Positions 19,694-29,700 of a stretch of 53,626 nucleotides of DNA are shown piece after piece. The number at the start of each line of letters is the position of its first letter. Position 1 is the stretch's first letter. A program made the position numbers and the translations under genes. The stretch lies in contig NZ_RHHB01000019.1 of NCBI RefSeq assembly GCF_003710805.1, forward strand, positions 1 to 53,626, in the 5' to 3' direction. Below the pieces are notes generated by a model. The model had not been told where the DNA came from. It did not search any database and worked only from the letters and a program-made list of their open reading frames with translations. Origin of the DNA: Agromyces tardus. Lineage in GTDB: Bacteria; Actinomycetota; Actinomycetes; Actinomycetales; Microbacteriaceae.

Positions 19694-19898
19694 ACGTTGC
19701 TCCCATGTTGCTGTGATTCGAGTCAGCACGTGCCGTTCGCCTGTACCGGGCCGTCTTCGTGCTGACGACGGTGCCGCGGGGGGCACCGGTTGTTCACACG
19801 GGATCGAGCGACCATTCCCAGATAACAACGACCCGAGATTGCGGCACAAGGGTCTGGACGCAACGAATGGTCGCAGAATGGCAACGATTCGGTCGCGA
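19694..19898 (-). promoter_or_regulatory. Structured 5' leader of the cold-shock gene
   Basis: This 205-bp gap holds no gene. Two strong hairpins stand upstream of the csp ribosome site: GTCAGCACG with CGTGCTGAC (19722-19730 and 19758-19766, nine perfect pairs) and GGTGCC with GGCACC (19770-19775 and 19782-19787). Further upstream, TTGTGC and TTATCT on the minus strand, 18 bases apart, could be the promoter, which would give a leader of about 150 bases. Confidence 0.55.
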
Positions 19899-20444
19899 TC
19901 AGCCGCCGACGGCCGCCGCGTAGTCCGATCCGAGCACGACGACGAGCTGCATCCCCTCGGCGCCGAAGTCCTCCGAGAGCCGCACGTCGGCCTCGGGCAG
20001 CAGTTGCGCGACGCCGCGCGCGGCGCCCTCGAGGTCGGCGCTCGCGTAGTAGACCACGGTCTCGGTGATGTCGTTCGCGTCGGCGTTGGAGGTCGTGCCC
20101 ACCGGAACCCCGCCTGCGGCGAGCGTCTCCCCCGCCTTCGCGGCCAGCCCGGTGGTGTCGGTGCCGTTGAGCACGGCGACCGGGATGTCGGGGGCGATCG
20201 TGGGCGCGGCCGTGACGACCGGGGTGGGGGTCGCGGTGGGCTCCGGCGGCGCGAGGAAGTTCAGGCGCTCGTTCAGCACGGTCACGCCGAAGATGCCGGC
20301 GGCGGCGAGCACGACCGTGGCGAGCGCGGCCCAGCCGAACGCGATCCAGCGGGCACCGCGACGGGCGGGGGCACGGTGCGCGCCGACCCGCTCGATCCCG
20401 TGCGGGATGGAGTCGAAGCGGTCGCGGGGGAACTTCTGCGCCAT
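19899..20444 (-). CDS. Membrane protein with LytR C-terminal domain
   Basis: This 181-residue protein has a short cytoplasmic N terminus, one membrane segment (about residues 33-56, [20 protein letters not shown]), a Pro/Thr/Ala linker and an external LytR_C domain starting [21 protein letters not shown]. It lacks the LytR-CpsA-Psr catalytic domain. LytR_C domains are found on cell-envelope proteins, but the function of stand-alone copies is not settled. It lies 26 bp after the DUF3263 gene, so the two are probably co-transcribed. Confidence 0.85.
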   Translation of the reverse strand: MAQKFPRDRFDSIPHGIERVGAHRAPARRGARWIAFGWAALATVVLAAAGIFGVTVLNERLNFLAPPEPTATPTPVVTAAPTIAPDIPVAVLNGTDTTGLAAKAGETLAAGGVPVGTTSNADANDITETVVYYASADLEGAARGVAQLLPEADVRLSEDFGAEGMQLVVVLGSDYAAAVGG

Positions 20445-20470
20445 GGGTCCAGTCTGGGTCGGGGCCGTGA

Positions 20471-20788
20471 TCAGTCGATGCGCCGGCCGGGCTGAAGCGT
20501 TCGGCGGGCCCGCGCAGCCACCCGTGCGTCGCGCAGGCGCTGGAGCCGCTTGACGAGCATGGGATCGTGGCGCAGTGCCGCGGGTGAGTCGACGAGGTCG
20601 CCGAGGATGCGATAGTACCGGGCCGCGCTGAGGCCGAACTCCTCGCGGATCGCCTCGGCCTTGCGTCCGGGCTGCTGCCACGCGCGCGCCTCGAAGGCGA
20701 GGATGCGCAGCGCGCGCTCGTCGAGTCCCCCGCTCGCCGCGCCGTCGCCCGGGTCGTGGTCCGGTTCGGGCACCCGTGCCGCACCCAT
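20471..20788 (-). CDS. DUF3263 family protein
   Basis: This 105-residue soluble protein has the DUF3263 core LDERALRILAFEARAWQQPGRK...EEFGLSAARYYRILGDLVDSP, followed by a basic C-terminal helix. The core looks like a helix-turn-helix (EAIREEFGLSAARYYRIL), so DNA binding is possible but unproven. GGGAGG five bases before the ATG at 20788 fixes the start; the GTG six bases earlier is too close to the ribosome site. It forms an operon with the LytR_C gene. Confidence 0.82.
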   Translation of the reverse strand: MGAARVPEPDHDPGDGAASGGLDERALRILAFEARAWQQPGRKAEAIREEFGLSAARYYRILGDLVDSPAALRHDPMLVKRLQRLRDARVAARARRTLQPGRRID

Positions 20789-20980
20789 CCGCACCTCCCG
20801 TCCCGACGGGCCGGGTCGGCTCGCCTGCAGGCCATCCTAGAGAGCGGATGCCGCGCGCGACGCGCGCCACGACGTGCGGGGACGCGGAACAGCGCGCGGC
20901 GGCGCCGCGTTGCATCCGTGTGCAGGAAGACCTGCGACCATGGTGGCTGCCCATCGTGGCCGACGACGGAAGGAACGCAC

Positions 20981-21382
20981 ATGGCGTATCGCGTGAACAA
21001 GAGCGACGAGGAGTGGCGCGCGGAGCTCGACCCCGAGCAGTACTCCGTGCTGCGCGAGGCCGCGACCGAGCGCCCCTGGACGGGCGAGCTCCTCGACGAG
21101 GAGCGTGCGGGCGTCTACACGTGCGCCGCGTGCGGGGCCGAGCTGTTCCAGAGCGGCACCAAGTTCGACTCGGGCTGCGGCTGGCCGAGCTTCTACGAGT
21201 CGGTGCGCCCGGAGGCCGTCGAGCTCATCGAGGACACCTCGCTCGGCATGGTGCGCACCGAGGTGCGCTGCGCGGCGTGCGGCTCGCACCTGGGGCACGT
21301 CTTCCCCGACGGGTTCGGCACCCCCACGGGCGACCGCTACTGCATGAATTCGATCGCACTCGACTTCACGGCCGAGTCCTGA
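20981..21382 (+). CDS. msrB: Peptide-methionine (R)-S-oxide reductase MsrB
   Basis: This 133-residue repair enzyme reduces methionine-R-sulfoxide in proteins. Zinc-binding CAAC pairs occur twice, GCGWPSFYESV is the substrate-site signature, and the catalytic Cys is in RYCMNSIAL. The length is normal for a free-standing MsrB. GGAAGG precedes the ATG. The downstream nitroreductase-like gene starts two bases after its stop. Confidence 0.97.
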   Translation: MAYRVNKSDEEWRAELDPEQYSVLREAATERPWTGELLDEERAGVYTCAACGAELFQSGTKFDSGCGWPSFYESVRPEAVELIEDTSLGMVRTEVRCAACGSHLGHVFPDGFGTPTGDRYCMNSIALDFTAES

Positions 21383-21384
21383 GC

Positions 21385-21942
21385 GTGGCGGCGGCATCCG
21401 CCCGTGAGGCCGCGCTCGCGCGGCGGTCGTGGCCGAAGGTGACGGATGCCGCGCCCGGCGACGCCGAACTCGTGTCGCTGCTCGACGCGGCGTCCCGCGT
21501 CGCCGACCACGCATCGCTCGCGCCGTGGCGCGTCATCGCGATCCGCGGCGACGCACGGGCCCGGGTCGGACGCGCGATCGCCGACGCCGCGGGCGCCGAG
21601 GGCGACGCCGCCGAGAAGCTCGCGGCGAAGCCGCTGCGGGCGCCGCTGCTGCTCGCCCTCGTGGCGGTCGTGCGCGAGCACCCGAAGGTCCCCGCGTGGG
21701 AGCAGGAGGCGGTCGCCGCGGGCGTCGGACACCAGCTGTCGCTGCTGCTCGACGACGCCGGGTGGGGCGTGATGTGGCGCACGGGACCGTACACGCGACA
21801 CCCGCTCGTCGCCGCCGCCCACGGCCTCGCCGACGACGAGCGCCTGCTCGGCTGGCTCTACGTGGGTGGCCGCCCCGAGGGCGCGCGACCCGAGCGGCGG
21901 ACCGGATCGCCCGCGGCGGGCCGCTTCAGCTCGCTCGGCTGA
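21385..21942 (+). CDS. Nitroreductase-like protein
   Basis: This 185-residue protein resembles the nitroreductase (FMN) fold: a helical N terminus, RVADHASLAPWRVIAIRGDA (compare the SPxxxNxQPWxF motif), KPLRAPLLLALVAVV and a C-terminal GWGVMWRTGPYTRHP...LGWLYVGG. Compared with full-length nitroreductases it is short and the FMN-binding residues are only partly recognisable. The GTG at 21385 immediately follows msrB. A redox role beside msrB is an inference. Confidence 0.75.
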   Translation: MAAASAREAALARRSWPKVTDAAPGDAELVSLLDAASRVADHASLAPWRVIAIRGDARARVGRAIADAAGAEGDAAEKLAAKPLRAPLLLALVAVVREHPKVPAWEQEAVAAGVGHQLSLLLDDAGWGVMWRTGPYTRHPLVAAAHGLADDERLLGWLYVGGRPEGARPERRTGSPAAGRFSSLG

Positions 21943-21949
21943 CCTGCAG

Positions 21950-22022
21950 AGCCGGCTGCGGGACTCGAACCCGCAACCACCGCTTTACAAGAGCGGTGCG
22001 CTACCAATTGCGCCAAGCCGGC
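21950..22022 (-). tRNA. tRNA-Thr (anticodon TGT)
   Basis: The 73-base cloverleaf is complete. The acceptor GCCGGCT pairs with AGCCGGC, the anticodon loop reads CTTGTAA in stem ACCGCT/AGCGGT, and the T arm is GCGGG-TTCGAGT-CCCGC. The discriminator is T and CCA is not encoded. Confidence 0.96.
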
Positions 22023-22055
22023 GAGGGATGCCTCGACGACATCCTAGCGAGCACG

Positions 22056-22087
22056 ACGACGGCCCGGCATTCCCGCCGGGCCGTCGT
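22056..22087 (-). terminator. Strong hairpin downstream of the DsbA-like gene
   Basis: ACGACGGCCCGGC pairs with GCCGGGCCGTCGT, 13 perfect pairs around an ATTCCC loop. It separates the DsbA-like gene from tRNA-Thr on the minus strand. Confidence 0.85.
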
Positions 22088-22109
22088 GGTCGTGGTGCGC
22101 TCGCGCCCG

Positions 22110-23033
22110 TCAGCCCGCTGCCGGAGTAGGCGTCGGGGTGGGCGTCGCGGTGGACTCGGAGTAGGCCTCGCCCGCCGCCTGCAGCACGAACGACTGGAAC
22201 TCGGCCGGGTCCTCGAGGGAGCCGACGTACTGCTTGCCGTTGACGAGCACGGTCGGGGTGCCCGTGACCGAGGCGAGGTCGGAGTTCGGGATCGGCTCGG
22301 TCAGGGCCCGGTTGGTGGACTCCTGCACCCACGCCTTGAACCGCGTCTCCTCGATGCACGCGTTCACGCTCTTGCTCGCGCCCGCCTGGCCGGCGAAGTC
22401 CTTGAGCTCGTCGTTCGTGAGACCGGCCGAGAGCTCCTCGGGCTGGTTGGCGAACAGCAGCGAGTTGAAGTCGAAGAACGAGTCGGGCGAGTACTCGGCC
22501 ACGCAGGCGGCCGCGTTCGCGGCGCGCAGCGAGTACTGGGTGCCGGCCGACTTGTTCGTCAGGATCGCGATGGGGTGGATCTCGAGCGTCGCCGCGCCCT
22601 GCTCGACCATGGTGCGCATGGCGTCGGAGTTCGTGGTCTCGAACTGGCCGCAGAACGGGCACAGGTAGTCCAGGTAGATGACGATGTTGGCCACGGTGCC
22701 GCTGTCGTCCTGCTCGGTCGGGGTGGGGTCGCCGCCGGCCGGGATCGCCGGCGTCTCGACCGCCGTGATGCCGCTGTCGCCGGCGACGAGCAGGATCCCG
22801 TCGCTGGCCATGTTCTTCGGACCCGGGCCGGCGGGCTTGATGCTGTTGAAGATCAATCCGCCGATCAGGGCCGCGATCGCGACGATCGCGACGATCACGC
22901 CGACCTGGATGAGGACCTTGTTGCGCCGTTCCCGCTTCTTCTGCTCCTCGCGGAGGACTCGTGCCTTCTCGCGGGCCGCCTCACGTCGCTCGTTGCGGGT
23001 GGGGCGTGGCTGGGTCGGTCCGCCATTGCTCAT
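22110..23033 (-). CDS. Membrane-anchored DsbA/thioredoxin-fold protein
   Basis: This 307-residue protein has a highly charged cytoplasmic N terminus (residues 1-39), one membrane segment (about 40-62) and an external thioredoxin-fold domain of DsbA type with active site CPFC at 125-128 and the cis-proline loop TGTPTVLVNGK. It probably forms or isomerises disulfides in secreted proteins. Two extra cysteines (AACVAE and NACIEE) may pair. The C terminus is a short PT-rich tail. ATG at 23033; a TACTAT -10 lies at 23092-23097. Confidence 0.92.
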   Translation of the reverse strand: MSNGGPTQPRPTRNERREAAREKARVLREEQKKRERRNKVLIQVGVIVAIVAIAALIGGLIFNSIKPAGPGPKNMASDGILLVAGDSGITAVETPAIPAGGDPTPTEQDDSGTVANIVIYLDYLCPFCGQFETTNSDAMRTMVEQGAATLEIHPIAILTNKSAGTQYSLRAANAAACVAEYSPDSFFDFNSLLFANQPEELSAGLTNDELKDFAGQAGASKSVNACIEETRFKAWVQESTNRALTEPIPNSDLASVTGTPTVLVNGKQYVGSLEDPAEFQSFVLQAAGEAYSESTATPTPTPTPAAG

Positions 23034-23061
23034 TGGATGGTCACTCCGGGTCGCTGTGTGG

Positions 23062-23085
23062 GCGCGCGCCATCACAGGCGCGCGC
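23062..23085 (-). promoter_or_regulatory. Leader hairpin of the DsbA-like gene
   Basis: GCGCGCGCC-ATCACA-GGCGCGCGC is a perfect nine-pair hairpin lying between the TACTAT hexamer and the start codon, so it falls at the 5' end of the mRNA. It could stabilise the message or limit translation. Confidence 0.45.
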
Positions 23086-23200
23086 TTGACGATAGTAGGA
23101 GCGATGTCTGGGAATCGCCCAAACGGACGCCGGACGGCGGCCGAGCGCCTGCTCGGCGGCCGATATCACAGACATGCCCCGCCCGTGTAATACTGAGGGA

Positions 23201-23216
23201 GCGTCGACGTCGACGC
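23201..23216. promoter_or_regulatory. 16-bp palindrome upstream of the sugar-ABC ATPase
   Basis: GCGTCGACGTCGACGC is a perfect palindrome placed shortly after a possible -10 (TAATAC at about 23188) and 61 bp before the gene. The position suits an operator, but the sequence is simple and GC-rich. Confidence 0.35.
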
Positions 23217-23277
23217 AAACCATCCATTCACTACGGATCGTCCGGCACGTACCTGCCGGTGAAGGAGAAGAAGAACC

Positions 23278-24378
<1,101 letters not shown>

Positions 24379-24395
24379 GCAGCGCGCTCCCACGA

Positions 24396-24431
24396 CGGAT
24401 GCCGGTCGGACCTCGGTCCGGCCGGCATCCG
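24396..24431 (+). terminator. Terminator after ugpC built from inverted GGATGCC motifs
   Basis: CGGATGCCGG pairs with CCGGCATCCG, ten perfect pairs, with an inner CGGAC/GTCCG stem. The arms carry GGATGCC, the core of the 9-mer that is over-abundant in this window. Confidence 0.85.
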
Positions 24432-24468
24432 CGTTTCCCGGGCACGTTTCCGGCTACGCTGAACCCTG

Positions 24469-25788
24469 ATGAGCGGCTCACTGACGATCACCTCGGCCAT
24501 GGCCGACCCTGCCCTGCTCGACCTCCCGTGGGATCTCCCACTCGAGTCCTGGCCGAGCGAGAACATCGCGTCGCTGCCCAAGGGCATCTCGCGCCACCTC
24601 GTGCGGTTCGCGCACCTGTCGGGGCACGTCGTCGCCATCAAGGAGACGACCGCCGACATGGCCAAGGGCGAGTACGAGATGCTGCGCAGCCTGCAGCGGC
24701 TCGAGATCCCGTGCGTCGAGCCCGTCGCCGTGATCACGAACCGCAGCGATGCCGACGGCGAGGCGCTCAAGCCGGTGCTCGTCACCCGGCACCTGCGGTT
24801 CTCGCTCCCGTACCGGGCGCTCTTCTCGCAGACCCTGCGGCCCGACACCGCGACGCGCCTCGTCGACGCGCTCGCCGTACTGCTCGTGCGCCTGCACATC
24901 GTCGGCTTCTTCTGGGGCGACGTGTCGCTGTCGAACACGCTTTTCCGTCGCGACGCGGGAGCCTTCGCGGCCTACCTCGTCGACGCGGAGACCGGCAAGC
25001 TCTACGAGGGCGGACTCTCGAACGGCCAGCGCGAGAACGACCTCGAGATCGCGCGGGTCAACATCGCGGGCGAGCTGCTCGACCTCGAGGCCGGCGGCCG
25101 CGTCGCCGATGAGCTCGACCCGGTCAACATCTCGAACGGCATCGTCGACGCCTACCGCAGCCTCTGGCAGGAGCTGACGGGCTCCGAGTCGTTCGGCCTC
25201 GCCGAGCGCTGGCGCATCAACGAGCGCGTCAACCGGCTCAACGACCTCGGCTTCGACATCGAGGAGCTCGCGATCAGGACCGACGAGACGGGCACCACGC
25301 TGCGCATCCAGCCGAAGGTGGTCGACGCGGGACACCACCAGCGCCGGCTCCTGCGACTCACGGGCCTCGACGCGGGCGAGAACCAGGCCCGGCGGCTGCT
25401 CAACGACCTCGACTCCTACCGCGCGGCCTACGGCAAGGCCGACCTCGACGAGGAGATGGTCGCGCACGAGTGGCTCATGCGCGTGTTCGAACCGGTCGTC
25501 CGGGCGGTCCCCGCCGACCTGCGCGGCAAGCTCGAACCGGCCGAGGTGTTCCACCAGCTGCTCGAGCACCGCTGGTTCCTCGCGCAGCAGCAGGCACGCG
25601 ACATCCCCCTCGCCGAGGCCCTCACCAGCTACATCAACGACGTGCTGCGGCACCGCCGTGACGAGGCGACCGTCATCGGGCCGCCGACCGACGCGATCAC
25701 CACGGCGCTCGACGTCGTGGCGCCCGAGACGTCCGCGGTCGCGGTCGTCGACCCCGACGACGAGGGCGACTGGCGCCTGAAGGTCTGA
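24469..25788 (+). CDS. DUF4032 protein with lipopolysaccharide-kinase-like N domain
   Basis: This 439-residue protein has an N-terminal domain with kinase-like marks: VVAIKETTADMAKGEYEML (Lys and Glu), GFFWGDVSLSNTLF (compare HRD...N) and the following LVDAETG (compare DFG). The C-terminal half is DUF4032. It may therefore phosphorylate something, but no substrate is known to me. It starts shortly after a TACGCT hexamer (eight bases before the ATG) with no ribosome site. It is convergent with rlmB. Confidence 0.82.
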   Translation: MSGSLTITSAMADPALLDLPWDLPLESWPSENIASLPKGISRHLVRFAHLSGHVVAIKETTADMAKGEYEMLRSLQRLEIPCVEPVAVITNRSDADGEALKPVLVTRHLRFSLPYRALFSQTLRPDTATRLVDALAVLLVRLHIVGFFWGDVSLSNTLFRRDAGAFAAYLVDAETGKLYEGGLSNGQRENDLEIARVNIAGELLDLEAGGRVADELDPVNISNGIVDAYRSLWQELTGSESFGLAERWRINERVNRLNDLGFDIEELAIRTDETGTTLRIQPKVVDAGHHQRRLLRLTGLDAGENQARRLLNDLDSYRAAYGKADLDEEMVAHEWLMRVFEPVVRAVPADLRGKLEPAEVFHQLLEHRWFLAQQQARDIPLAEALTSYINDVLRHRRDEATVIGPPTDAITTALDVVAPETSAVAVVDPDDEGDWRLKV

Positions 25789-25801
25789 GGACGACCACCG
25801 A

Positions 25802-25846
25802 GTTCGACTCCGCCGGCGGGAGCCGCGCGGCACCCGTCGGTCGAAC
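25802..25846. terminator. Imperfect hairpin between convergent genes
   Basis: GTTCGA and TCGAAC bracket a GC-rich imperfect stem (CCG/CGG, GGG/CCC). It sits between the convergent DUF4032 gene and rlmB and may end both transcripts. Confidence 0.45.
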
Positions 25847-25853
25847 CGTGAGG

Positions 25854-26882
25854 TCAGCGCGCGGCGGCCTCCGCGCGCAGCTTCGCGATCTCGTAGAGGG
25901 TGACGGATGCCGCGATGCCGGCGTTGAGCGACTCGGTCGCCGCCGTGATCGGGATCGAGACGATCGCGTCGCACGTCTCGGTGACGAGGCGGGACAGGCC
26001 CTTGCCCTCACTGCCGACGACGATCACGATCGGGCGCTCGGCGAAGTCGAGGCCCGGCAGCGAGACGTCGCCGCCGCCGTCGAGGCCGAGCACGAAGACG
26101 CCGCGTTCCTTGAGCGCCTTGAGCGTCTGCGTGAGGTTCGGCGCCATGGCGACGGGCACGCGCGCCGCGGCGCCCGCCGACGTGCGCCACGCGGCCGCCG
26201 TCACGCCGACCGAGCGGCGCTGCGGCACGATGACGCCCTGGCCGCCGAACGCGGCGGTGGAGCGGATGATGGCGCCGAGGTTGCGCGGGTCGGTGATGCC
26301 GTCGAGCGCCACGAGGAGCGGCGTCTCGTCGCCGGCGAGCAGCTCGTCGAGGAGCTCGATGGGGTGCGCGTACTCGTACGCCGGCACCTTGAGCGCGATG
26401 CCCTGGTGCACGCCGCCCTCGCCGGCGAGCCGGTCGAGCTCGGGCCGCATGACCTCGAGGATCGGGATGCCGCGGTTGGTGGCGATCTTCATCGCCTCCT
26501 TCACGCGATCGTCCATCTCGATGCGCGCGGCGATGTACAGGGTGGTCGCGGGGATGCGGGTCCGCAGCGCCTCGATGACCGAGTTGCGGCCCGTCACGAT
26601 CTCGGACTCGTCGCCGGCCTTCGACCTCCGCGCCGCGCCCGAGGCCCCGCGCGGGGCACCGGCGCGCGACTGACCCGCCACCTTGCCCCGGGTTCCCGTG
26701 GCGGACTGGCGCTCGGCCGCGGCCTTGCGCTTGTGGGCGGCGTGGTACGGCCGATCCTCGGCCTTGGGAGTGGGTCCCTTGCCCTCGAGCGCCTTGCGGC
26801 TGTGGCCGCCGGTGCCGACCTTCTGGCCCTTGCCCTTCTTGCGCACGGCTCCTGCGCGAGGCTTTCCGCTGCTGCCCTTCAT
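25854..26882 (-). CDS. rlmB: 23S rRNA (guanosine-2'-O)-methyltransferase RlmB
   Basis: This 342-residue SpoU-family enzyme methylates 23S rRNA (G2251 in E. coli numbering). Residues 1-90 form a Lys/Arg/Gly-rich basic tail, common in actinobacterial RlmB. The substrate-binding domain starts EIVTGRNSVIEALR. The knotted SpoU domain has LDGITDPRNLGAIIRSTAAFG, VVGSEGKGLS and IPITAATESLNAGIAASVTLYE. The ATG overlaps the cysS stop (ATGA), so translation is coupled. Confidence 0.94.
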   Translation of the reverse strand: MKGSSGKPRAGAVRKKGKGQKVGTGGHSRKALEGKGPTPKAEDRPYHAAHKRKAAAERQSATGTRGKVAGQSRAGAPRGASGAARRSKAGDESEIVTGRNSVIEALRTRIPATTLYIAARIEMDDRVKEAMKIATNRGIPILEVMRPELDRLAGEGGVHQGIALKVPAYEYAHPIELLDELLAGDETPLLVALDGITDPRNLGAIIRSTAAFGGQGVIVPQRRSVGVTAAAWRTSAGAAARVPVAMAPNLTQTLKALKERGVFVLGLDGGGDVSLPGLDFAERPIVIVVGSEGKGLSRLVTETCDAIVSIPITAATESLNAGIAASVTLYEIAKLRAEAAAR

Positions 26883-28300
26883 GACGTGAGGCTCCAATGC
26901 GTTCCGGTCTGGCTGTCTTCGATGGTGATGCCCGCGCTTGCGAGCTCCGCACGGATGCGGTCGGCCGAGGCCCAGTCCTTCGCGTCGCGTGCGGCGCTCC
27001 GGTCCTCGATGAGGCGTGAGACGAGTGCGTCGAGGGCGGATGCCGCGGGCCCGGCGTCGGTGGCCCAGTGCGGGTCGCGCGGGTCGATGCCGAGCACGCG
27101 CAGCATTGCGACCACCTGCCCGTGGAGGGCTGCCGCGTCGGGCAGGTCCTCGGAGTCGAGGGCCTGGTTGCCGGCGCGGACGGTGTCGTGCAGCACCGCG
27201 AGCGCCTGCGGCACGGAGAGGTCGTCGTCCATCGCCTCGGCGAACGCCGCGGGCAGCGCGACGTCGCCCGTGCCGGCGAATCGGGTGCCGGCGAGCCGGC
27301 GCTCCACGCGGTCGAGGAACGTGCGGATGCGGTCGACGGTGGCCTCGGCTTCGAGCAGCGACTCGGGCGAGTAGTCGAGCGTCGACCGGTAGTGCGCGGC
27401 GCCGAGCAGGTACCGCACGGCGAGCGGCGACGCGAGGGCGGTGAGCTCGTGCGCGTAGACGGAGTTGCCGAGCGACTTCGACATCTTCTGCCCGCCGATG
27501 TTCACGAGGCCGTTGTGCACCCAGTGTCGCGCGAACGCCTGCCCGGCGGCAGTGGACTGCGCGAGCTCGTTCTCGTGGTGCGGGAACCGCAGGTCGAGCC
27601 CGCCGCCGTGCAGGTCGAACTCGGTGCCGAGGTAGCGGGCGGCCATGGCCGAGCACTCGATGTGCCACCCGGGTCGGCCGGGCCCCCACGGCGAGTCCCA
27701 CCCGGCCGAGACGGGCTCGGTGGCCTTGCGCCCCTTCCAGAGCGCGAAGTCGCGCGGGTCGCGCTTGCCGCGCGGATCGGAGTCCGCCGCGGCCTCCATG
27801 TGGTCGCGCGACTGGCGGGTCAGCTCGCCGTAGGCCGGCCAGCTCGCCGTGTCGAAGTACACGTCGCCGGAGCCGTCGGGCGCCGCATAGGCGTGGCCAC
27901 CCTCGATGAGCTGCGCGATGAGCTGCTGCATCTGGGTGACGCTCGCCGTGGCGCGCGGCTCGTAGGTGGGCGGCAGGATGCCGAGCGAGTTGTACGCGGC
28001 GGTGAACTCGAGCTCGACGCGGTACGCGAGCGCCCACCACTGCTCGGGATTGCCCTCGTCGATCGCCGCCTGCAGGATCTTGTCGTCGATGTCGGTGACG
28101 TTGCGCACGAACGTGACCTCGAGCCCGCGCGCCGTGAACCAGCGGCGCATGATGTCGTAGACGAGGGCACTGCGCAGGTGCCCGATGTGCGGGCTCGACT
28201 GCACGGTGGGTCCGCAGACGTACATGCCGACGCGACCCTCGGTGAGGGGCACGAAGTCACGCAACGCCTGGGCCTTCGAGTCGTAGAGTCGCACGGTCAC
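26879..28300 (-). CDS. cysS: Cysteinyl-tRNA synthetase
   Basis: This 473-residue class I enzyme charges tRNA-Cys. It shows YVCGPTVQSSPHIGHLRSALVYD (HIGH and a zinc cysteine), WHIECSAMAARYLG, GGGLDLRFPHHENE (zinc ligands) and KMSKSLGNSV. The GTG at 28300 is preceded by TAGGCT ending exactly six bases earlier, with no ribosome site, so it is probably leaderless. It is followed by rlmB with a four-base overlap. Confidence 0.97.
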   Translation of the reverse strand: MTVRLYDSKAQALRDFVPLTEGRVGMYVCGPTVQSSPHIGHLRSALVYDIMRRWFTARGLEVTFVRNVTDIDDKILQAAIDEGNPEQWWALAYRVELEFTAAYNSLGILPPTYEPRATASVTQMQQLIAQLIEGGHAYAAPDGSGDVYFDTASWPAYGELTRQSRDHMEAAADSDPRGKRDPRDFALWKGRKATEPVSAGWDSPWGPGRPGWHIECSAMAARYLGTEFDLHGGGLDLRFPHHENELAQSTAAGQAFARHWVHNGLVNIGGQKMSKSLGNSVYAHELTALASPLAVRYLLGAAHYRSTLDYSPESLLEAEATVDRIRTFLDRVERRLAGTRFAGTGDVALPAAFAEAMDDDLSVPQALAVLHDTVRAGNQALDSEDLPDAAALHGQVVAMLRVLGIDPRDPHWATDAGPAASALDALVSRLIEDRSAARDAKDWASADRIRAELASAGITIEDSQTGTHWSLTS

Positions 28301-28385
28301 CCCGTAAGCCTACCGGCGGCGCTCCGGCGGGCCATCGTGTCGCGTGCCGCCCCGCACGGCGCGGAGGCCCGCGGGCGGCGAGCCG

Positions 28386-29642
28386 TCAGGCGGGGAGGAC
28401 GAGCGCGGTGGCGATCGCCGCGACGCCCTCGCCCCGCCCGGTGAAGCCGAGCGCGTCGGTGGTGGTCGCCGACACGCTCACCGGGGCGCCGAGGATGCCC
28501 GACAGGAACTCCTCCGCCTCCGCGCGGCGGGGCGCGAGCTTGGGCCGGTTGCCCACGACCTGCACCGAGACGTTGCCGACGCGGAAACCGGCGTCGGCGA
28601 GCCGCACGACCGTCTCGGCGAGGAAGACCTCGCCGTGCGCGCCGGCGAGGCGCGGGTCGGCGGTGCCGAACATGCCCCCGATGTCGCCGAGGCCCGCGGC
28701 GGCGAGCAGGGCGTCGCAGATCGCGTGCGCCGCGGCATCCCCGTCGCTGTGGCCCGACAGGCCGCGCTCGCCGGGCCAGTGCAGGCCGGCGAGCCAGAGC
28801 GGGGTCTCGGGATCGTCGGCGAACGCGTGCACGTCGACCCCCGTGCCGATGCGCGGCAGGGCGGCGGATGCCACGGCACCGACGCCCGCGGGCGCTGCGG
28901 CCGACACCGTGGCCGCCGAAGCCCGCGAGGCCGCGCCCGGCCGGCCGGCCTCACGACCGGCCACGAGCTGCTCGGCGCGATGCAGGTCGGACGGCAGCGT
29001 GACCTTGAACGCCCGCGCGTCGCCGGGGACCACGTCGACCGCCATTCCCGTGGAGGCGACGAGCGCCGCGTCGTCGGTGTGCTCGCCGTGGGCGCGGGAG
29101 TAGGCCCACTCGAGCCCGGCGCGCGGGAAGCCCTGCGGGGTCTGCATCGCGGCGAGCTCGGCGCGATCGACGGTCTCGACGATGCGCCCCGACGCGTCCA
29201 CCCGCTTGATGGTGTCGACCACGGGCAGCCCGGGCACGACGCCGTGACCACGCGCCCGCACGGCGGCCGCCACCTCGTCGAACACGATCGGCGGCGTCAG
29301 CGGACGCGCCGCGTCGTGGACGAGCACGATGGCGACCTCGTGCGGCAGCACGGCGAGCCCGCGCGAGACGGACTCCTGACGGGTCGCCCCGCCGGCCACG
29401 ACGTCGAACGGCGCGGATGCCGCGGCGGCGACGGGCGCGTAGCGCTCCCGTGCCTCGTCGACGCGGTCGGAGGGCACCACGAGCACCACGTGCGGCGTCT
29501 CGCGCATGCCGAGCACGGCATCGAGGGCGACGCCGAGGATCGTGTCGCCACCGAGCGGCACGAACGCCTTCGGCTCGGAGTGGCCGAGGCGGGTGCCGCT
29601 GCCTGCGGCGACGACGATGACTGCGGTGGTCGCGGAGTTCAC
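28386..29642 (-). CDS. ispDF: Bifunctional IspD/IspF isoprenoid enzyme
   Basis: This 418-residue fusion performs two steps of the non-mevalonate pathway. The N-terminal IspD (about 1-225) has [21 protein letters not shown] and [11 protein letters not shown]. An Ala-rich linker follows, and then IspF (about 262-418) with [28 protein letters not shown] and [14 protein letters not shown]. The middle enzyme, IspE, is elsewhere. The GTG at 29642 comes six bases after TACGCT, suggesting a leaderless start 58 bp after carD; read-through from carD is also possible. Confidence 0.94.
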   Translation of the reverse strand: MNSATTAVIVVAAGSGTRLGHSEPKAFVPLGGDTILGVALDAVLGMRETPHVVLVVPSDRVDEARERYAPVAAAASAPFDVVAGGATRQESVSRGLAVLPHEVAIVLVHDAARPLTPPIVFDEVAAAVRARGHGVVPGLPVVDTIKRVDASGRIVETVDRAELAAMQTPQGFPRAGLEWAYSRAHGEHTDDAALVASTGMAVDVVPGDARAFKVTLPSDLHRAEQLVAGREAGRPGAASRASAATVSAAAPAGVGAVASAALPRIGTGVDVHAFADDPETPLWLAGLHWPGERGLSGHSDGDAAAHAICDALLAAAGLGDIGGMFGTADPRLAGAHGEVFLAETVVRLADAGFRVGNVSVQVVGNRPKLAPRRAEAEEFLSGILGAPVSVSATTTDALGFTGRGEGVAAIATALVLPA

Positions 29643-29700
29643 AGTGCGAGCGTACCGGGGTCTCGGAACGAGGCCCCGGTACGACGTGACGGAGGATCGC

